Of a DNA stretch of 64,000 bases, positions 53,946 to 62,769 are shown in pieces. The translations under genes and the position numbers were made by a program. The first letter of the stretch is position 1; each line of letters begins with the position of its first letter. The notes beneath the pieces were generated by a model, which saw only the letters and a program-made list of their open reading frames with translations, did not search any database and was not told where the DNA came from. This stretch comes from UBA4782 sp034429195 (GTDB lineage: Bacteria; Chloroflexota; Anaerolineae; Anaerolineales; Anaerolineaceae): assembly GCA_034429195.1 (NCBI GenBank), contig DAOUGQ010000012.1:62001-126000 (forward strand), given 5' to 3'.

Positions 53946-55154
53946 TTAACCGATTACATTTCTTAGCACTTTATCACCTTGAATATTTTCTCCTGGAAAG
54001 ATTTTTTCCACATCAAGATAAAATGCAAAAGCAGTGAATGCTTTTTGCAATGCAGCGATCATATCTCCACCTGGTTGAATGCCTGCTTCCCACCACCAGT
54101 TTTGGACGATCAATTGGTGTTTTTTGCGATTAAGAATGGGGTCAAAACGAGCAATAAAGCGATGACCATAAAGAACAGGCATGGTGTAATGTCCGTATTT
54201 TCGTTTTGAAGCCGGTACATAAACTTCCCAGGTGTAATCGAAGTGAAAGAGATCCAGCAATCGGCGACGATCCCATAGCATGTTATCCAAAGGAGATAGA
54301 AAGACCACTTCAGAAGGCTTGGATATGTCTGTGGTTAACAGGAGGAGATCGTTTGTTCGAATGAAATACTTTTGACGAGATAATCCTTCTATACTGATTT
54401 CTTCCAGTAAACCTTTTTCGATTAACCTGCTAAAAGATACCTGGCGTTCTTTCGATTTAGTGTCCAGAATACCCAGCCATTTATCACCCGCGCCGGCATC
54501 TGATAATCCCATGCTGCCAATTCGGCGTAGTATATGCCAATCATGATATTCTTCCAGAGTTGGGTTGGGGTCTGGCTGGGATAGTAATTCATTCGGCAAC
54601 AATCTCTCAACTAGGTCAAATGAACGCCTGGTGCCTGTGCGATGGTGAATTCCTAACCTGCCCATAAAGAATAGAGATTCAAGGGTTGCCCGTGCCAATC
54701 GTGTGGGACCCCAATGCCAATCTGTTTTATCCGTGTGGTCAAAGTCAAGAGAAGATACGGGGCCTTTCTCTAGAACAGTCTGCATTACTTCATCTGCTAG
54801 CTGCATGTTCTCCCTCTGGGGACCACCATACTGTTGGATCATTCTCTCTCGGCACCGGGCAAAGTAAGGCCAATCTTGCGATAGATATATGCTCATCACT
54901 TTATCAAAGCCATCCCATAGGGTTCTGTCAGAATAAAGCATTTCATCCAGAAGAGCAGGCGTGAAATTTGCCACCCGGGATTGCAATACGACATTAGGAT
55001 TGGTGCCAACGATATTCACGGGATCGAATTGAATACAACCCAGACGTTGAAAAAGGGCAATAATCCCTGATTTGCCTTGCAATGAGCGGGGTGTAGCCAG
55101 GAATTGTTGGCAAAGAAGGAAATGGCGGGCTTCTGCAAGGGAAATTCTTCTCAT
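53946..55154 (-). CDS. YcaQ-like winged-helix DNA glycosylase (HTH_42)
   Basis: 402 residues from the ATG at 55154, which lies six bases after a TATAAT box; the frame runs on to 55232 without support. The YcaQ/AlkX family of winged-helix DNA glycosylases unhooks interstrand crosslinks. Family traits are the opening LAEARHFLLCQQFL, LGCIQFDPVN (the Gln-x-Asp catalytic motif area) and LWDGFDKVMSIYL. A DNA-repair role is likely by family. The gene next to it on the other side carries SOS-like boxes, which fits a DNA-damage theme. Confidence 0.88.
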   Translation of the reverse strand: MRRISLAEARHFLLCQQFLATPRSLQGKSGIIALFQRLGCIQFDPVNIVGTNPNVVLQSRVANFTPALLDEMLYSDRTLWDGFDKVMSIYLSQDWPYFARCRERMIQQYGGPQRENMQLADEVMQTVLEKGPVSSLDFDHTDKTDWHWGPTRLARATLESLFFMGRLGIHHRTGTRRSFDLVERLLPNELLSQPDPNPTLEEYHDWHILRRIGSMGLSDAGAGDKWLGILDTKSKERQVSFSRLIEKGLLEEISIEGLSRQKYFIRTNDLLLLTTDISKPSEVVFLSPLDNMLWDRRRLLDLFHFDYTWEVYVPASKRKYGHYTMPVLYGHRFIARFDPILNRKKHQLIVQNWWWEAGIQPGGDMIAALQKAFTAFAFYLDVEKIFPGENIQGDKVLRNVIG

Positions 55155-55160
55155 CGCGCG

Positions 55161-55166
55161 ATTATA
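55161..55166 (-). promoter_or_regulatory. -10 box with leaderless start of the YcaQ-like gene
   Basis: Minus-strand TATAAT, then six bases (CGCGCG), then the ATG at 55154. No ribosome site. Confidence 0.7.
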
Positions 55167-55293
55167 GAACAATTGTTTTATATGGTCAAGCCAGAACGAT
55201 TGACATTCAGAATTATTCGGGTGCATGGGCAATCAGGTTGATCATTTGAGGTAGTTCTATCAAAAACCTCCTTTTGATTCTAAAAATTGCCTA

Positions 55294-55336
55294 TTGACAT
55301 TATAGAAAGTATGTTCTATAATACGAACAATCGTTC
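55294..55336 (+). promoter_or_regulatory. Consensus promoter with two SOS (LexA)-like boxes
   Basis: TTGACA (55294-55299), 17 bases, TATAAT (55317-55322). GAAC-N4-GTTC at 55325-55336, within CGAACAATCGTTC, matches the Gram-positive LexA core, also reported for Dehalococcoides. A second copy with one mismatch (GAAA-N4-GTTC, 55305-55316) lies 20 bases upstream, inside the spacer. Binding there would block RNA polymerase. Confidence 0.75.
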
Positions 55337-55376
55337 TAATAATGATAGTTCACTGGTTTTGAAAGGAGATGATACG

Positions 55377-56111
55377 ATGAATGTGTCCACGGCCCGACCT
55401 ACTGGATTTAACCCTGTAAAGAATCTTAAACGAATTCAGTTTCGTTCTGGAGTACTATATGGTGCAATCATTCTACTGGCATTACTGGCATTTGAAGCAT
55501 TCAACTATAGCACTACAGATTTTGCTTTGAAAGACCTTCTCGGTGACCTTAAGTTTGCTGGAATACGCTGGTCTACCATACTTGCCTTGGCATTCTGCGG
55601 AATTGATTTTGCTGGGATTGCCCGTCTCTTTTCTCCAGAAGACTCACGAAATGACGCGAAAGAAGCATGGTATCTTTTTGGTGCCTGGCTTCTAGCAGCT
55701 ACCATGAATGCAATATTAACCTGGTGGGGTGTATCTATGGCTATGACAACCCATGTATTAAAAAGCTCAGCCGTGATCAATGCCAGTGCCCTTACTAATA
55801 TTGTCCCAGTATTTGTAGCCATTATGGTATGGGTCATCCGTATCCTGGTTATAGGGTCACTCACTGTTACCAGTGAACGAATGATGAGTGGGAAACGTAG
55901 TTCAGCAAGTACCTCTACTCATAGTATGGCAACTCCGATGCGCGATGGCGAAGTTCGAAATATGCCCCTGAGTTCAGCCACTCTATCTCATCGACCTATA
56001 ACCCGGCCAGCTTCCAGTCAGTCATTCTGTCCTTCTCGCAGACCAGAACCCAGTTACCACAATGTAAATGTCGAAGCTTCATCAGAAACCAGTTCCGCAC
56101 GTGTTCTTTGA
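55377..56111 (+). CDS. Hypothetical membrane protein under SOS-like control
   Basis: 244 residues from the ATG at 55377, which follows AAGGAG; the ORF's first ATG at 55287 lies before the promoter. Four membrane helices (about 25-45, 65-85, 100-122, 145-170) are followed by a 75-residue Ser/Thr/Pro-rich cytoplasmic or extracellular tail. There are no enzyme motifs. The promoter region has two SOS-like boxes, so it may be a DNA-damage-induced membrane protein, perhaps a division inhibitor or toxin-like factor; this is inference. A terminator follows. Confidence 0.75.
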   Translation: MNVSTARPTGFNPVKNLKRIQFRSGVLYGAIILLALLAFEAFNYSTTDFALKDLLGDLKFAGIRWSTILALAFCGIDFAGIARLFSPEDSRNDAKEAWYLFGAWLLAATMNAILTWWGVSMAMTTHVLKSSAVINASALTNIVPVFVAIMVWVIRILVIGSLTVTSERMMSGKRSSASTSTHSMATPMRDGEVRNMPLSSATLSHRPITRPASSQSFCPSRRPEPSYHNVNVEASSETSSARVL

Positions 56112-56172
56112 CAAATAAGAACCATAAAAGCTCATTACGGTTGCAAGAAAATCCATTTCCGCCAGACAATAA

Positions 56173-56223
56173 AAACACAGCAGAGATGTCAAACTTAATT
56201 CCCATCTCTGCTGTGTTTATTTT
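56173..56223. terminator. Bidirectional intrinsic terminator
   Basis: AAACACAGCAGAGATG and CATCTCTGCTGTGTTT form a perfect 16-bp stem with a 14-base loop and a T-rich tail. Lies between the membrane protein (plus) and the histidine kinase (minus). Confidence 0.9.
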
Positions 56224-56268
56224 TAAAAATTCCTTAATCTATGATCAGGATTTAGCCCATCAAAATGG

Positions 56269-57660
56269 CTATGCCTTGAGAGAAACCTGAGTTGGCTTAA
56301 TCTCTCCCAAAGGTAAATTGACACAGAATGTTGTTCCTTTATTTTCTTGTGATGTGACTTCAATTCGACCGTTATGGTTTTTCACGATCCAGTTAGAAAT
56401 TGAAAGTCCCAGGCCAAAACCAGTATTCCGATCTCGTTTGCGAGACTTTTCACCCCGATAGAATCGATCGAATATATGAGGCAAGTCTTCTTCACTGATC
56501 CCTCTTCCTGTATCGCTGACAATAATCTGAGCGTATTTTTCTGTCCTTTGTAAGGCGAGTGTGACTTGCCCATTCTGGGGAGTATATTGAATGGCATTCC
56601 CCACCAGATTGAGTAAAACTTGTTTAATTCGGTCTCTGTCTCCAATAATTTGGATCTGATCCATTTCACCCAGTTTTAACTTCACTTTTTCCCCAGCGAC
56701 AACCTTCATTTGGCGATAAACATCAAGCACTATAGTATCCAAATCTATGGTTGCCATTTCAAATGGTACATCTCCAGATTCTGCTTTGGCAAGCAGAAGG
56801 AGGTTGTTCACCAGCCTGGTCATTCTAGATACTTCAGAGTCAATCGCTGTCAAGGATTCTGCATCGGCTTCGCCAATTTTCTTAATCAAATCGACATTGA
56901 TCTTTATGACAGTTAGCGGGGTACGTAGCTCATGGCTTACATCTAAAAGGAATCTTTGTTGTACATCGAATAATCGTTCCATTCTTTCAAGCGATTGATT
57001 GAACGCCACGATCAATTCGTCAATTTCTTCACCCGCATTAGGTGGCAATGGAATACGACGATGAAGGTCATCCGCTTTTGTGATTTGGGTAGCAGTGTTG
57101 GTTGCAACAGCCAGAGGTGCCAATGCCTGATCTGTCACAACCCAGGCTGCCAGAGCGGAAAAAATGGCACCGATAAAGGAAACCACCAGTAGCACACTGA
57201 TGAGTGTTTCCAGAGCAAGGTCAATAAATGACAGATCGAGAGATAACTGCAAAACCCCCACATTTCCATCGATAGATTTAAGAGGAACTGTGAGAACGCG
57301 TAAATGAGCCTGATCCACTGTGACGGTACTGAAAACTGGTTTGCTGCTCTGTAAAGAGAAATCATCAGCAGGGTTCAGATTTCCAGTAGGGTGAGAATAT
57401 ACCAGTGTATCATTGACATCCCAGAGTTGAAAACTTAATCCTTCATCAGCTTGATAAGAAGAGAGTTGATGAATATCAAACTGTTCAGCTGAATTGATCT
57501 GAATACGATTGATGAGTTGTACTGATTGTTGTTCCAGACGGACATCAGCCTGGTTTAAAAGGATCAGACTGACAAGACCATAAACCAATGAACCAAATAG
57601 GAGGAGGGTTCCCGCTAGAATGGTGGTATACAGTAATGTCAGCCTGAGCCGTAACGACAT
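56269..57660 (-). CDS. Two-component sensor histidine kinase
   Basis: A 463-residue membrane histidine kinase. Two membrane helices (about 9-32 and 160-182) flank an extracellular sensor of about 125 residues. Then come HAMP (about 185-237), the phosphoacceptor box DVSHELRTPL (His about 245), N-box NLVGNAIQYTP and G-boxes DTGRGI and GFGLGLSI. It autophosphorylates and hands the phosphate to the regulator encoded just upstream in the transcript. Gap of three bases to that gene. Signal unknown. Confidence 0.95.
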   Translation of the reverse strand: MSLRLRLTLLYTTILAGTLLLFGSLVYGLVSLILLNQADVRLEQQSVQLINRIQINSAEQFDIHQLSSYQADEGLSFQLWDVNDTLVYSHPTGNLNPADDFSLQSSKPVFSTVTVDQAHLRVLTVPLKSIDGNVGVLQLSLDLSFIDLALETLISVLLVVSFIGAIFSALAAWVVTDQALAPLAVATNTATQITKADDLHRRIPLPPNAGEEIDELIVAFNQSLERMERLFDVQQRFLLDVSHELRTPLTVIKINVDLIKKIGEADAESLTAIDSEVSRMTRLVNNLLLLAKAESGDVPFEMATIDLDTIVLDVYRQMKVVAGEKVKLKLGEMDQIQIIGDRDRIKQVLLNLVGNAIQYTPQNGQVTLALQRTEKYAQIIVSDTGRGISEEDLPHIFDRFYRGEKSRKRDRNTGFGLGLSISNWIVKNHNGRIEVTSQENKGTTFCVNLPLGEIKPTQVSLKA

Positions 57661-57663
57661 AGG

Positions 57664-58341
57664 CTAATTTTTCTCACGCAGCACATATCCTACGCTGCGT
57701 ACCGTATAGATCAAGCGTGCTTCCCCACCAGATTCCAACTTCATCCGTAAATAGCGAATGTATACATCCAGGACGTTCGATTCACCACCAAAATCATACC
57801 CCCAAACACGGTCAAAGATCATCTCACGGGTTAATACCTGGCGTGGATGGCGCAGGAAAAGCTCTAAAAGATCATATTCTTTTGCCGTAAGATTGATCAC
57901 ACGATTCTTCCGTGTTGCCTGACGTGTCGAGGTATCTAATGTCAAGTCAGCAAATGCCAGAATTGGAGCCCGGTCTTGTTGAGTACGGCGCAACAAAGCT
58001 CTTACCCTGGCTAATAATTCTTCTAATTCATAGGGTTTAACCATATAATCATCGGCACCAGCATCTAAACCTTGAACCCTATCCTGTGTGGAATCTTTTG
58101 CGGTAAGGATGAGAATTGGTACGTTATCACCAGAGCGTAATCGCTGGCAAACTTCCAAGCCATCAATTCCGGGAAGCATCCAATCAAGGATAACCAGGTC
58201 GGGGGTATGATCACGAGCAGCCAGCAATCCAGTTTCGCCATCTGTTGCAGCATCAACCTGATAACCTTCATACGCCAAAGCGCGCCTGAGTGTCTTAACG
58301 ATTGCTTCATCATCCTCAATTATTAAAATTCGTTCATTCAT
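57664..58341 (-). CDS. OmpR-family response regulator
   Basis: 225 residues: receiver domain (about 1-118) with acidic pocket EDD, phosphoacceptor Asp53 in ILDWMLPG and Lys in the MVKPYE loop, then an OmpR winged helix (about 128-225) with REMIFDRVWGYDFGG and the DVYIRYLRMKLE recognition region. GGGAGGG before the ATG. Partner of the kinase that follows by three bases. Confidence 0.96.
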   Translation of the reverse strand: MNERILIIEDDEAIVKTLRRALAYEGYQVDAATDGETGLLAARDHTPDLVILDWMLPGIDGLEVCQRLRSGDNVPILILTAKDSTQDRVQGLDAGADDYMVKPYELEELLARVRALLRRTQQDRAPILAFADLTLDTSTRQATRKNRVINLTAKEYDLLELFLRHPRQVLTREMIFDRVWGYDFGGESNVLDVYIRYLRMKLESGGEARLIYTVRSVGYVLREKN

Positions 58342-58451
58342 CGAGCCCTCCCGTTATTTTCCTGTTAATAATTATATTGCATCTACCAGAATTAATCATT
58401 CATCTTTCTTTCAATTATATAGCTCAGCCTTATACGAAGGAAAAACTCGGC

Positions 58452-58457
58452 TATAAT
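58452..58457 (+). promoter_or_regulatory. -10 box with leaderless start of the RNase D gene
   Basis: TATAAT, then seven bases, then the ATG at 58465. No ribosome site. Confidence 0.7.
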
Positions 58458-58464
58458 TTCTTGC

Positions 58465-59598
58465 ATGATTGCACCTCCTTTATCTGAACCAGTCTGGATC
58501 GATACAATGGCAGGATTGAAATGCATGGCTGCTGATCTGAAACACTATTCGCAGGTAGGTGTAGATACAGAATCAAACAGCTTATTTGCGTATAAAGAAC
58601 GTGTGTGTCTGATCCAGTTTTCTACTCCCACCACTGATTATTTACTCGATCCCTTTCCATTTGATGATTTGCAAATCCTGGCACCGATCTTTGCGGATCC
58701 CAATTTAGAAAAGATATTTCACGCTGCTGAATATGATATCATCTGCCTGAAAAGGGATTATGGGTTTGTATTTAACAATATATTCGACACGATGCTTACC
58801 GCCAAGATATTGGGAAAGAAGGAAGTAGGTTTAGGAAATTTATTAGAAGCTGAATTTGGTGTAACAGTGAATAAACGTTTCCAGCGTGCTAATTGGGGAA
58901 TTCGCCCAATAGATCCTTCTTTGATGGCTTATGCGCGAATGGATACCCATTACCTGATTGCATTACGACAGAGGATGCAGGCTGCGCTTACTGCAAGTAG
59001 TCTTGAAAACCTGGCTAAAGAGGATTTCAACCGCATATCTCAAGTGGAGCCACCTGTAGAAAACAACTCTTGCAACTGGCGGATATCTGGCAGCCAGCAA
59101 TTAGATCCTGTTCAGCTCTCGGTTCTATGTGAATTATGGCATTATCGCGATCAAAGAGCAAAACAAGCTAATCTCCCGCTTTTTAAAGTAATTTCTAACC
59201 AGGTCCTTTTGAATATTGCCAGGTCATGTCCAAAAACCAAACAAGATCTTGTAAAAATCGAAGGAGTCACCACGCGTCTTCTTGAAAGACATGGAGAAGG
59301 TTTGATGCAAGCAGTAACTACTGGATTGCAGAAACCTCCGAAATCACAGAGAGGCCAGAAATGCAATAAACCTTCTGATGAATGTTTGAAACGAATTGAA
59401 GCATTGCGAAACTGGCGCCGGATAACGGGCATGAGTTATAAAGTAGAATCTGATGTAATATTACCTCGAGAGTTAATGGAAAAAATCGCACAACAGAATC
59501 CCACCTCAGCACAAGATCTTGAACAGGTGATGAAGGATTTTCCCTGGCGATTCCAACATATGGGTAAGCAAATCCTGGAAGTCTTACAAACAATCTAA
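58465..59598 (+). CDS. rnd: Ribonuclease D
   Basis: A 377-residue 3'-5' exoribonuclease acting in tRNA and small RNA maturation. The DEDD exonuclease domain (about 10-200) shows VDTESNS, HAAEYDI and the last motif YARMDTHYL (the DEDDy Tyr/Asp). Two HRDC-like helical domains follow (about 210-290, 300-377). The start is set by the -10 box just before it; leaderless. The next gene, an RNA-active beta-CASP type enzyme, starts 11 bases later, so both may belong to RNA processing. Confidence 0.93.
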   Translation: MIAPPLSEPVWIDTMAGLKCMAADLKHYSQVGVDTESNSLFAYKERVCLIQFSTPTTDYLLDPFPFDDLQILAPIFADPNLEKIFHAAEYDIICLKRDYGFVFNNIFDTMLTAKILGKKEVGLGNLLEAEFGVTVNKRFQRANWGIRPIDPSLMAYARMDTHYLIALRQRMQAALTASSLENLAKEDFNRISQVEPPVENNSCNWRISGSQQLDPVQLSVLCELWHYRDQRAKQANLPLFKVISNQVLLNIARSCPKTKQDLVKIEGVTTRLLERHGEGLMQAVTTGLQKPPKSQRGQKCNKPSDECLKRIEALRNWRRITGMSYKVESDVILPRELMEKIAQQNPTSAQDLEQVMKDFPWRFQHMGKQILEVLQTI

Positions 59599-59609
59599 AG
59601 AGGGAAGAA

Positions 59610-61004
59610 ATGAAAATTAAATTCAACGGTGCTGCAAAGACGGTTACTGGTTCTCAGTTTCTTATCGAAGTAGATCATTATTCGATGCTTCTAGAGTGTG
59701 GTTTGTTTCAGGGAAGGCGACAGGACACTTTCGAGCAAAACCGTTATTTCAAATTCGACCCGAAGAAAATCCAGGCAGTCGTCTTAAGCCATGCACACAT
59801 TGACCACAGCGGCAATCTACCCAACCTTGTGTTGAGTGGGTATGATGGCCCTATTTATACGACCACTGCTTCAGCCCGATTGGGTGAAATAATGCTGGAA
59901 GATTCCGGACATATCCAGGAGGAAGATGCCCAGTTTGTGAATAAAAAGCGAGCGAAAAATGGTGAACAACCCATTGAACCGCTTTATACCGCAAATGATG
60001 CCAGAAGGGCTAGCCAACATTTCCATCCTGTCAGGTATAACGATCCCTTTGAGCCCATTCCAGGAGTGATAGTTCGCCTGATCGATGCCGGGCATATCCT
60101 TGGCTCGGCAGCTATCTGCCTGGATGTGAAGGAAAAAGGGAAGGCTTTTCGTTTCTGGTTCTCTGGTGATATTGGAAGGCTGAATTTGCCATTGATCCCC
60201 GATCCGATGCTGCCAGAAGCAGTGGATTACTTAATGATGGAATGCACCTATGGTGATAAAGCTCATCGTGATCCAGCAGAAGCATACATCGAATTTCGAG
60301 ATGTGATCAATCGAACGATAAAACGCCACGGCAAGGTCATCGTTCCCGCTTTCGCTGTGGGAAGAACCCAGGAACTGGTGTACGACATCAACCAGATGAT
60401 CGAAGAAAATGAAATTCCCCGTATACCCGTTTTTGTCGACAGTCCTTTGGCAGTGAAAGCGACAGAAGTATTCAAAGCCAGTCCAGAATATTTTGACGAA
60501 GAAACCCGGCAATTCATTAATGAAAACAGGCATCCTGCTCTGTCGTTTAATGGGCTGGAATACATTAGTGATGTAAACGATTCGAAGAAATTAAATTTTC
60601 GCAAAGAGCCGATGATCATCATTTCAGCTTCTGGCATGGCGGAAAATGGGCGAATTTTACACCATCTTGCCAACAATATCGAAGATGACCGTAACACCAT
60701 TTGTATCGTAGGCTGGCAGGCACCCTACACCCTGGGACGCAGATTAGCTGAGCGACAAACATCGGTGAACATTTTTGGTGAGAGGTATATTCGCCGGGCA
60801 GAAGTTGCTACCATTGGGGGGCTATCTGCCCATGCCGGGCAGGATTTCTTATTGAAATATGCCCAAGCTACCCAGAGTAGTTTGAAGCAGATCATTCTGG
60901 TCCATGGTGAACAGAATGCTGAGGAAGCTTTCAGGCAGGTGCTGAGCGACAATGGTATGAAGAATATCAGCTATCCTGTTCAATATGACGAAATGGAAAT
61001 TTAG
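59610..61004 (+). CDS. Beta-CASP metallo-beta-lactamase-fold RNA-processing hydrolase
   Basis: A 464-residue MBL-fold protein of the CPSF-73-like group. The zinc motif HAHIDH is at 61-66, further ligands lie in AGHILGSA and SGDIGR, the beta-CASP domain (about 200-380) has FAVGRTQEL and DSPLAVKATEVF, and the RMMBL end has GLSAHAGQ and LVHGEQNAEEAF. Members act as RNA endo- or exonucleases. AGAGGG before the ATG. Just downstream of RNase D and upstream of a tRNA gene. Confidence 0.93.
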   Translation: MKIKFNGAAKTVTGSQFLIEVDHYSMLLECGLFQGRRQDTFEQNRYFKFDPKKIQAVVLSHAHIDHSGNLPNLVLSGYDGPIYTTTASARLGEIMLEDSGHIQEEDAQFVNKKRAKNGEQPIEPLYTANDARRASQHFHPVRYNDPFEPIPGVIVRLIDAGHILGSAAICLDVKEKGKAFRFWFSGDIGRLNLPLIPDPMLPEAVDYLMMECTYGDKAHRDPAEAYIEFRDVINRTIKRHGKVIVPAFAVGRTQELVYDINQMIEENEIPRIPVFVDSPLAVKATEVFKASPEYFDEETRQFINENRHPALSFNGLEYISDVNDSKKLNFRKEPMIIISASGMAENGRILHHLANNIEDDRNTICIVGWQAPYTLGRRLAERQTSVNIFGERYIRRAEVATIGGLSAHAGQDFLLKYAQATQSSLKQIILVHGEQNAEEAFRQVLSDNGMKNISYPVQYDEMEI

Positions 61005-61012
61005 GAATTCTC

Positions 61013-61021
61013 TGCTATAAT
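61013..61021 (+). promoter_or_regulatory. Extended -10 promoter of the tRNA-Ser gene
   Basis: TGCTATAAT ends 14 bases before the tRNA's first base; transcription should start near 61028. Confidence 0.65.
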
Positions 61022-61035
61022 CTTATCCGCAATCC

Positions 61036-61123
61036 GGAGAGGTGCCAGAGTGGTTGAATGGGACGGTCTCGAAAACCGTTGTGGGGCTAGTCCCCACCGT
61101 GGGTTCGAATCCCACCCTCTCCG
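61036..61123 (+). tRNA. tRNA-Ser (anticodon CGA)
   Basis: 88 bases fold as a class II tRNA. Acceptor stem GGAGAGG pairs with CCTCTCC, D-arm follows, and the anticodon loop CTCGAAA between ACGGT and ACCGT gives anticodon CGA, reading UCG. A long variable arm TGTGGGGCTAGTCCCCAC is typical of tRNA-Ser, and the T-arm GTGGG-TTCGAAT-CCCAC is perfect. Discriminator base is G. CCA is not encoded. Directly followed by a repeat array that carries copies of its 3' part. Confidence 0.97.
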
Positions 61124-61125
61124 CT

Positions 61126-61508
61126 AGCTAATAGAATTTCATGATGGGTTCGAACACCATCGAGGTGCAAATATCCCACTCTCTCCGCCAGCTAATAGAA
61201 TTTCATGATGGGTTCGAACACCATCGAGGTGCAGATATCCCACCCTCTCCGCTAGCTAATAGAAATTCATGATGGGTTCGAACACCATCGAGGTGCAGAT
61301 ATCCCACCCTCTCCGCTAGCTAATAGAAATTCATGATGGGTTCGAACACCATCGAGGTGCAGATATCCCACTCTCTCCGCCAGCTAATAGAATTTCATGA
61401 TGGGTTCGAACACCATCGAGGTGCAGATATCCCACCCTCTCCGCTAGCTAATAGAATTTCATGATGGGTTCGAACACCATCGAGGTGCAGATGTTTCCCT
61501 CTCTCTGT
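61126..61508 (+). repeat. Six tandem 64-bp repeats derived from the tRNA-Ser 3' end
   Basis: Units start at 61126, 61190, 61254, 61318, 61382 and 61446, an exact 64-base period. Five are nearly identical and the sixth decays after about 45 bases. Each contains GGGTTCGAA as in the tRNA's T-arm, then a 20-base insert, then CCCAC(C/T)CTCTCCGC, the tRNA's last 14 bases. The tRNA itself is followed by the same AGCTAATAG as each unit, so it acts as a zeroth copy. There are no spacers of varying sequence as in CRISPR. No protein frame is likely. Confidence 0.95.
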
Positions 61509-61528
61509 CGAGGTCAATTTGATGTTTT

Positions 61529-61561
61529 CTCTCCCCATTTTCATGTGGGAAATGGGGAGAG
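61529..61561. other. Perfect hairpin, function unknown
   Basis: CTCTCCCCATTT and AAATGGGGAGAG form a 12-bp stem with a 9-base loop. There is no T run on the plus side, so it is not a standard terminator; it may trim or end the tRNA-repeat transcript. The remaining bases to 61824 show no gene. Confidence 0.6.
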
Positions 61562-61824
61562 TGGTGAAGCTGGGTGGGGTCAGCCATATCACAGCTGATT
61601 AATTGATCATGAAGGCTATTACTTCCAGCACACCTACTCCATTTTTTGTTAAGTACGGGATGAAGAGTTTTTTATAAAGTATTTATAAAGATATTTCCTT
61701 TAAAACGTTATATAGAAAGGAGCAATTCATCTCAATTACACTCATACTTGATAAATATTCATTACTTATCGATTACTTATCAATAATGATCAGCGAAATA
61801 TTTGCCTGTGATGAAAGACCTGCA

Positions 61825-62769
61825 CTATTTGAAGTTCATAGAACCAGTATCATATTTCAATAAGAAGATGAGCTTATTATCGCGGTAATTGATCATGAAA
61901 TTACTAACTTCAGCTAGTGCTTTTAGGAATTCATCTTCCTGTGATCCTTCACATCCATTGGAAGTAGAAGGTGTCAATTCAAATGCTATTTGATTGAGCC
62001 CTTCAGCGTTATATTGACCAGCAAACTCATTGCAATCAGTCGTACCAGTGATGGTGCCATCTTCATTGATCGTGATTGTAAAAGCATCTGCTTTTTCGGG
62101 CATGAGTGTTGTTCCATCATTCATTAAAGTACTTTCCCATTTCCATACTCGCTGGCTGATCTGAGAAAGGTTGTAAACTTCTGTCAGATATTCATCCTGT
62201 ACTTTGAAATGTTTAGAAATTCCAACTGTGGGTTGTGTAGTAAACGGCTCATCTGATTTTCTATCTGCATAGTTCACAACGATCTGACCATCTACTATTT
62301 CAGTGGTCTGTGGAGCAATGCGATCACCAAGAAGAATCGCATTTGTTCCTGAATAGCCGCTTTCAGTCTGTACTGCTGCAACTACATAGAAAAAGGTTCC
62401 ACTTCCACCACCATCCTGGGTGATCAGAAACGCTGCATCTTCCTTACTGTCCGCATTCAGATCCCCAAAAGTTTCATTTCCAAAATAGCGAGTGACAGAT
62501 TTTAAAGCCGAGTCTGGTGCTGCTTTTTCTTCAAAAGTACCATCGAGGAGGGTGATAGATTTACCATCAATCTCAAAAGTCAAGTTCATCAATTTCGCCA
62601 ACTTATCATTGGTCGAAATGGTAGCTGATGCATCTGTTTTGTCAGTTTCGGTTATGGTAGGTGTTTCTTCTTTGACGTCATTAGTGGGATTCTGCTGATT
62701 GGATACTCCACACGCTGTTGCGGAAATGGTTATTAGGATTACCATGGCAATAAGTATTACGTTTTTCAT
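61825..62769 (-). CDS. META-domain lipoprotein
   Basis: 314 residues. The signal peptide ends in the lipobox SATAC (Cys 20), followed by a Thr-rich linker and a central domain of about 150 residues with FGDLNADSKEDAAFLIT, an FG-GAP-like calcium loop. The C-terminal part has a META (HslJ-like) domain (about 208-314) with TITINEDGTITGTTDCNEFAG and a Cys pair that may form a disulfide. META proteins are linked to stress and antibiotic tolerance; the function is unclear. AGGAA before the ATG. Confidence 0.87.
   Translation of the reverse strand: MKNVILIAMVILITISATACGVSNQQNPTNDVKEETPTITETDKTDASATISTNDKLAKLMNLTFEIDGKSITLLDGTFEEKAAPDSALKSVTRYFGNETFGDLNADSKEDAAFLITQDGGGSGTFFYVVAAVQTESGYSGTNAILLGDRIAPQTTEIVDGQIVVNYADRKSDEPFTTQPTVGISKHFKVQDEYLTEVYNLSQISQRVWKWESTLMNDGTTLMPEKADAFTITINEDGTITGTTDCNEFAGQYNAEGLNQIAFELTPSTSNGCEGSQEDEFLKALAEVSNFMINYRDNKLIFLLKYDTGSMNFK

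Noticed and set aside
61126..61508. CRISPR array
   Set aside because: The whole 64-base unit repeats with no variable spacers, and its parts match the adjacent tRNA-Ser. No cas genes nearby.
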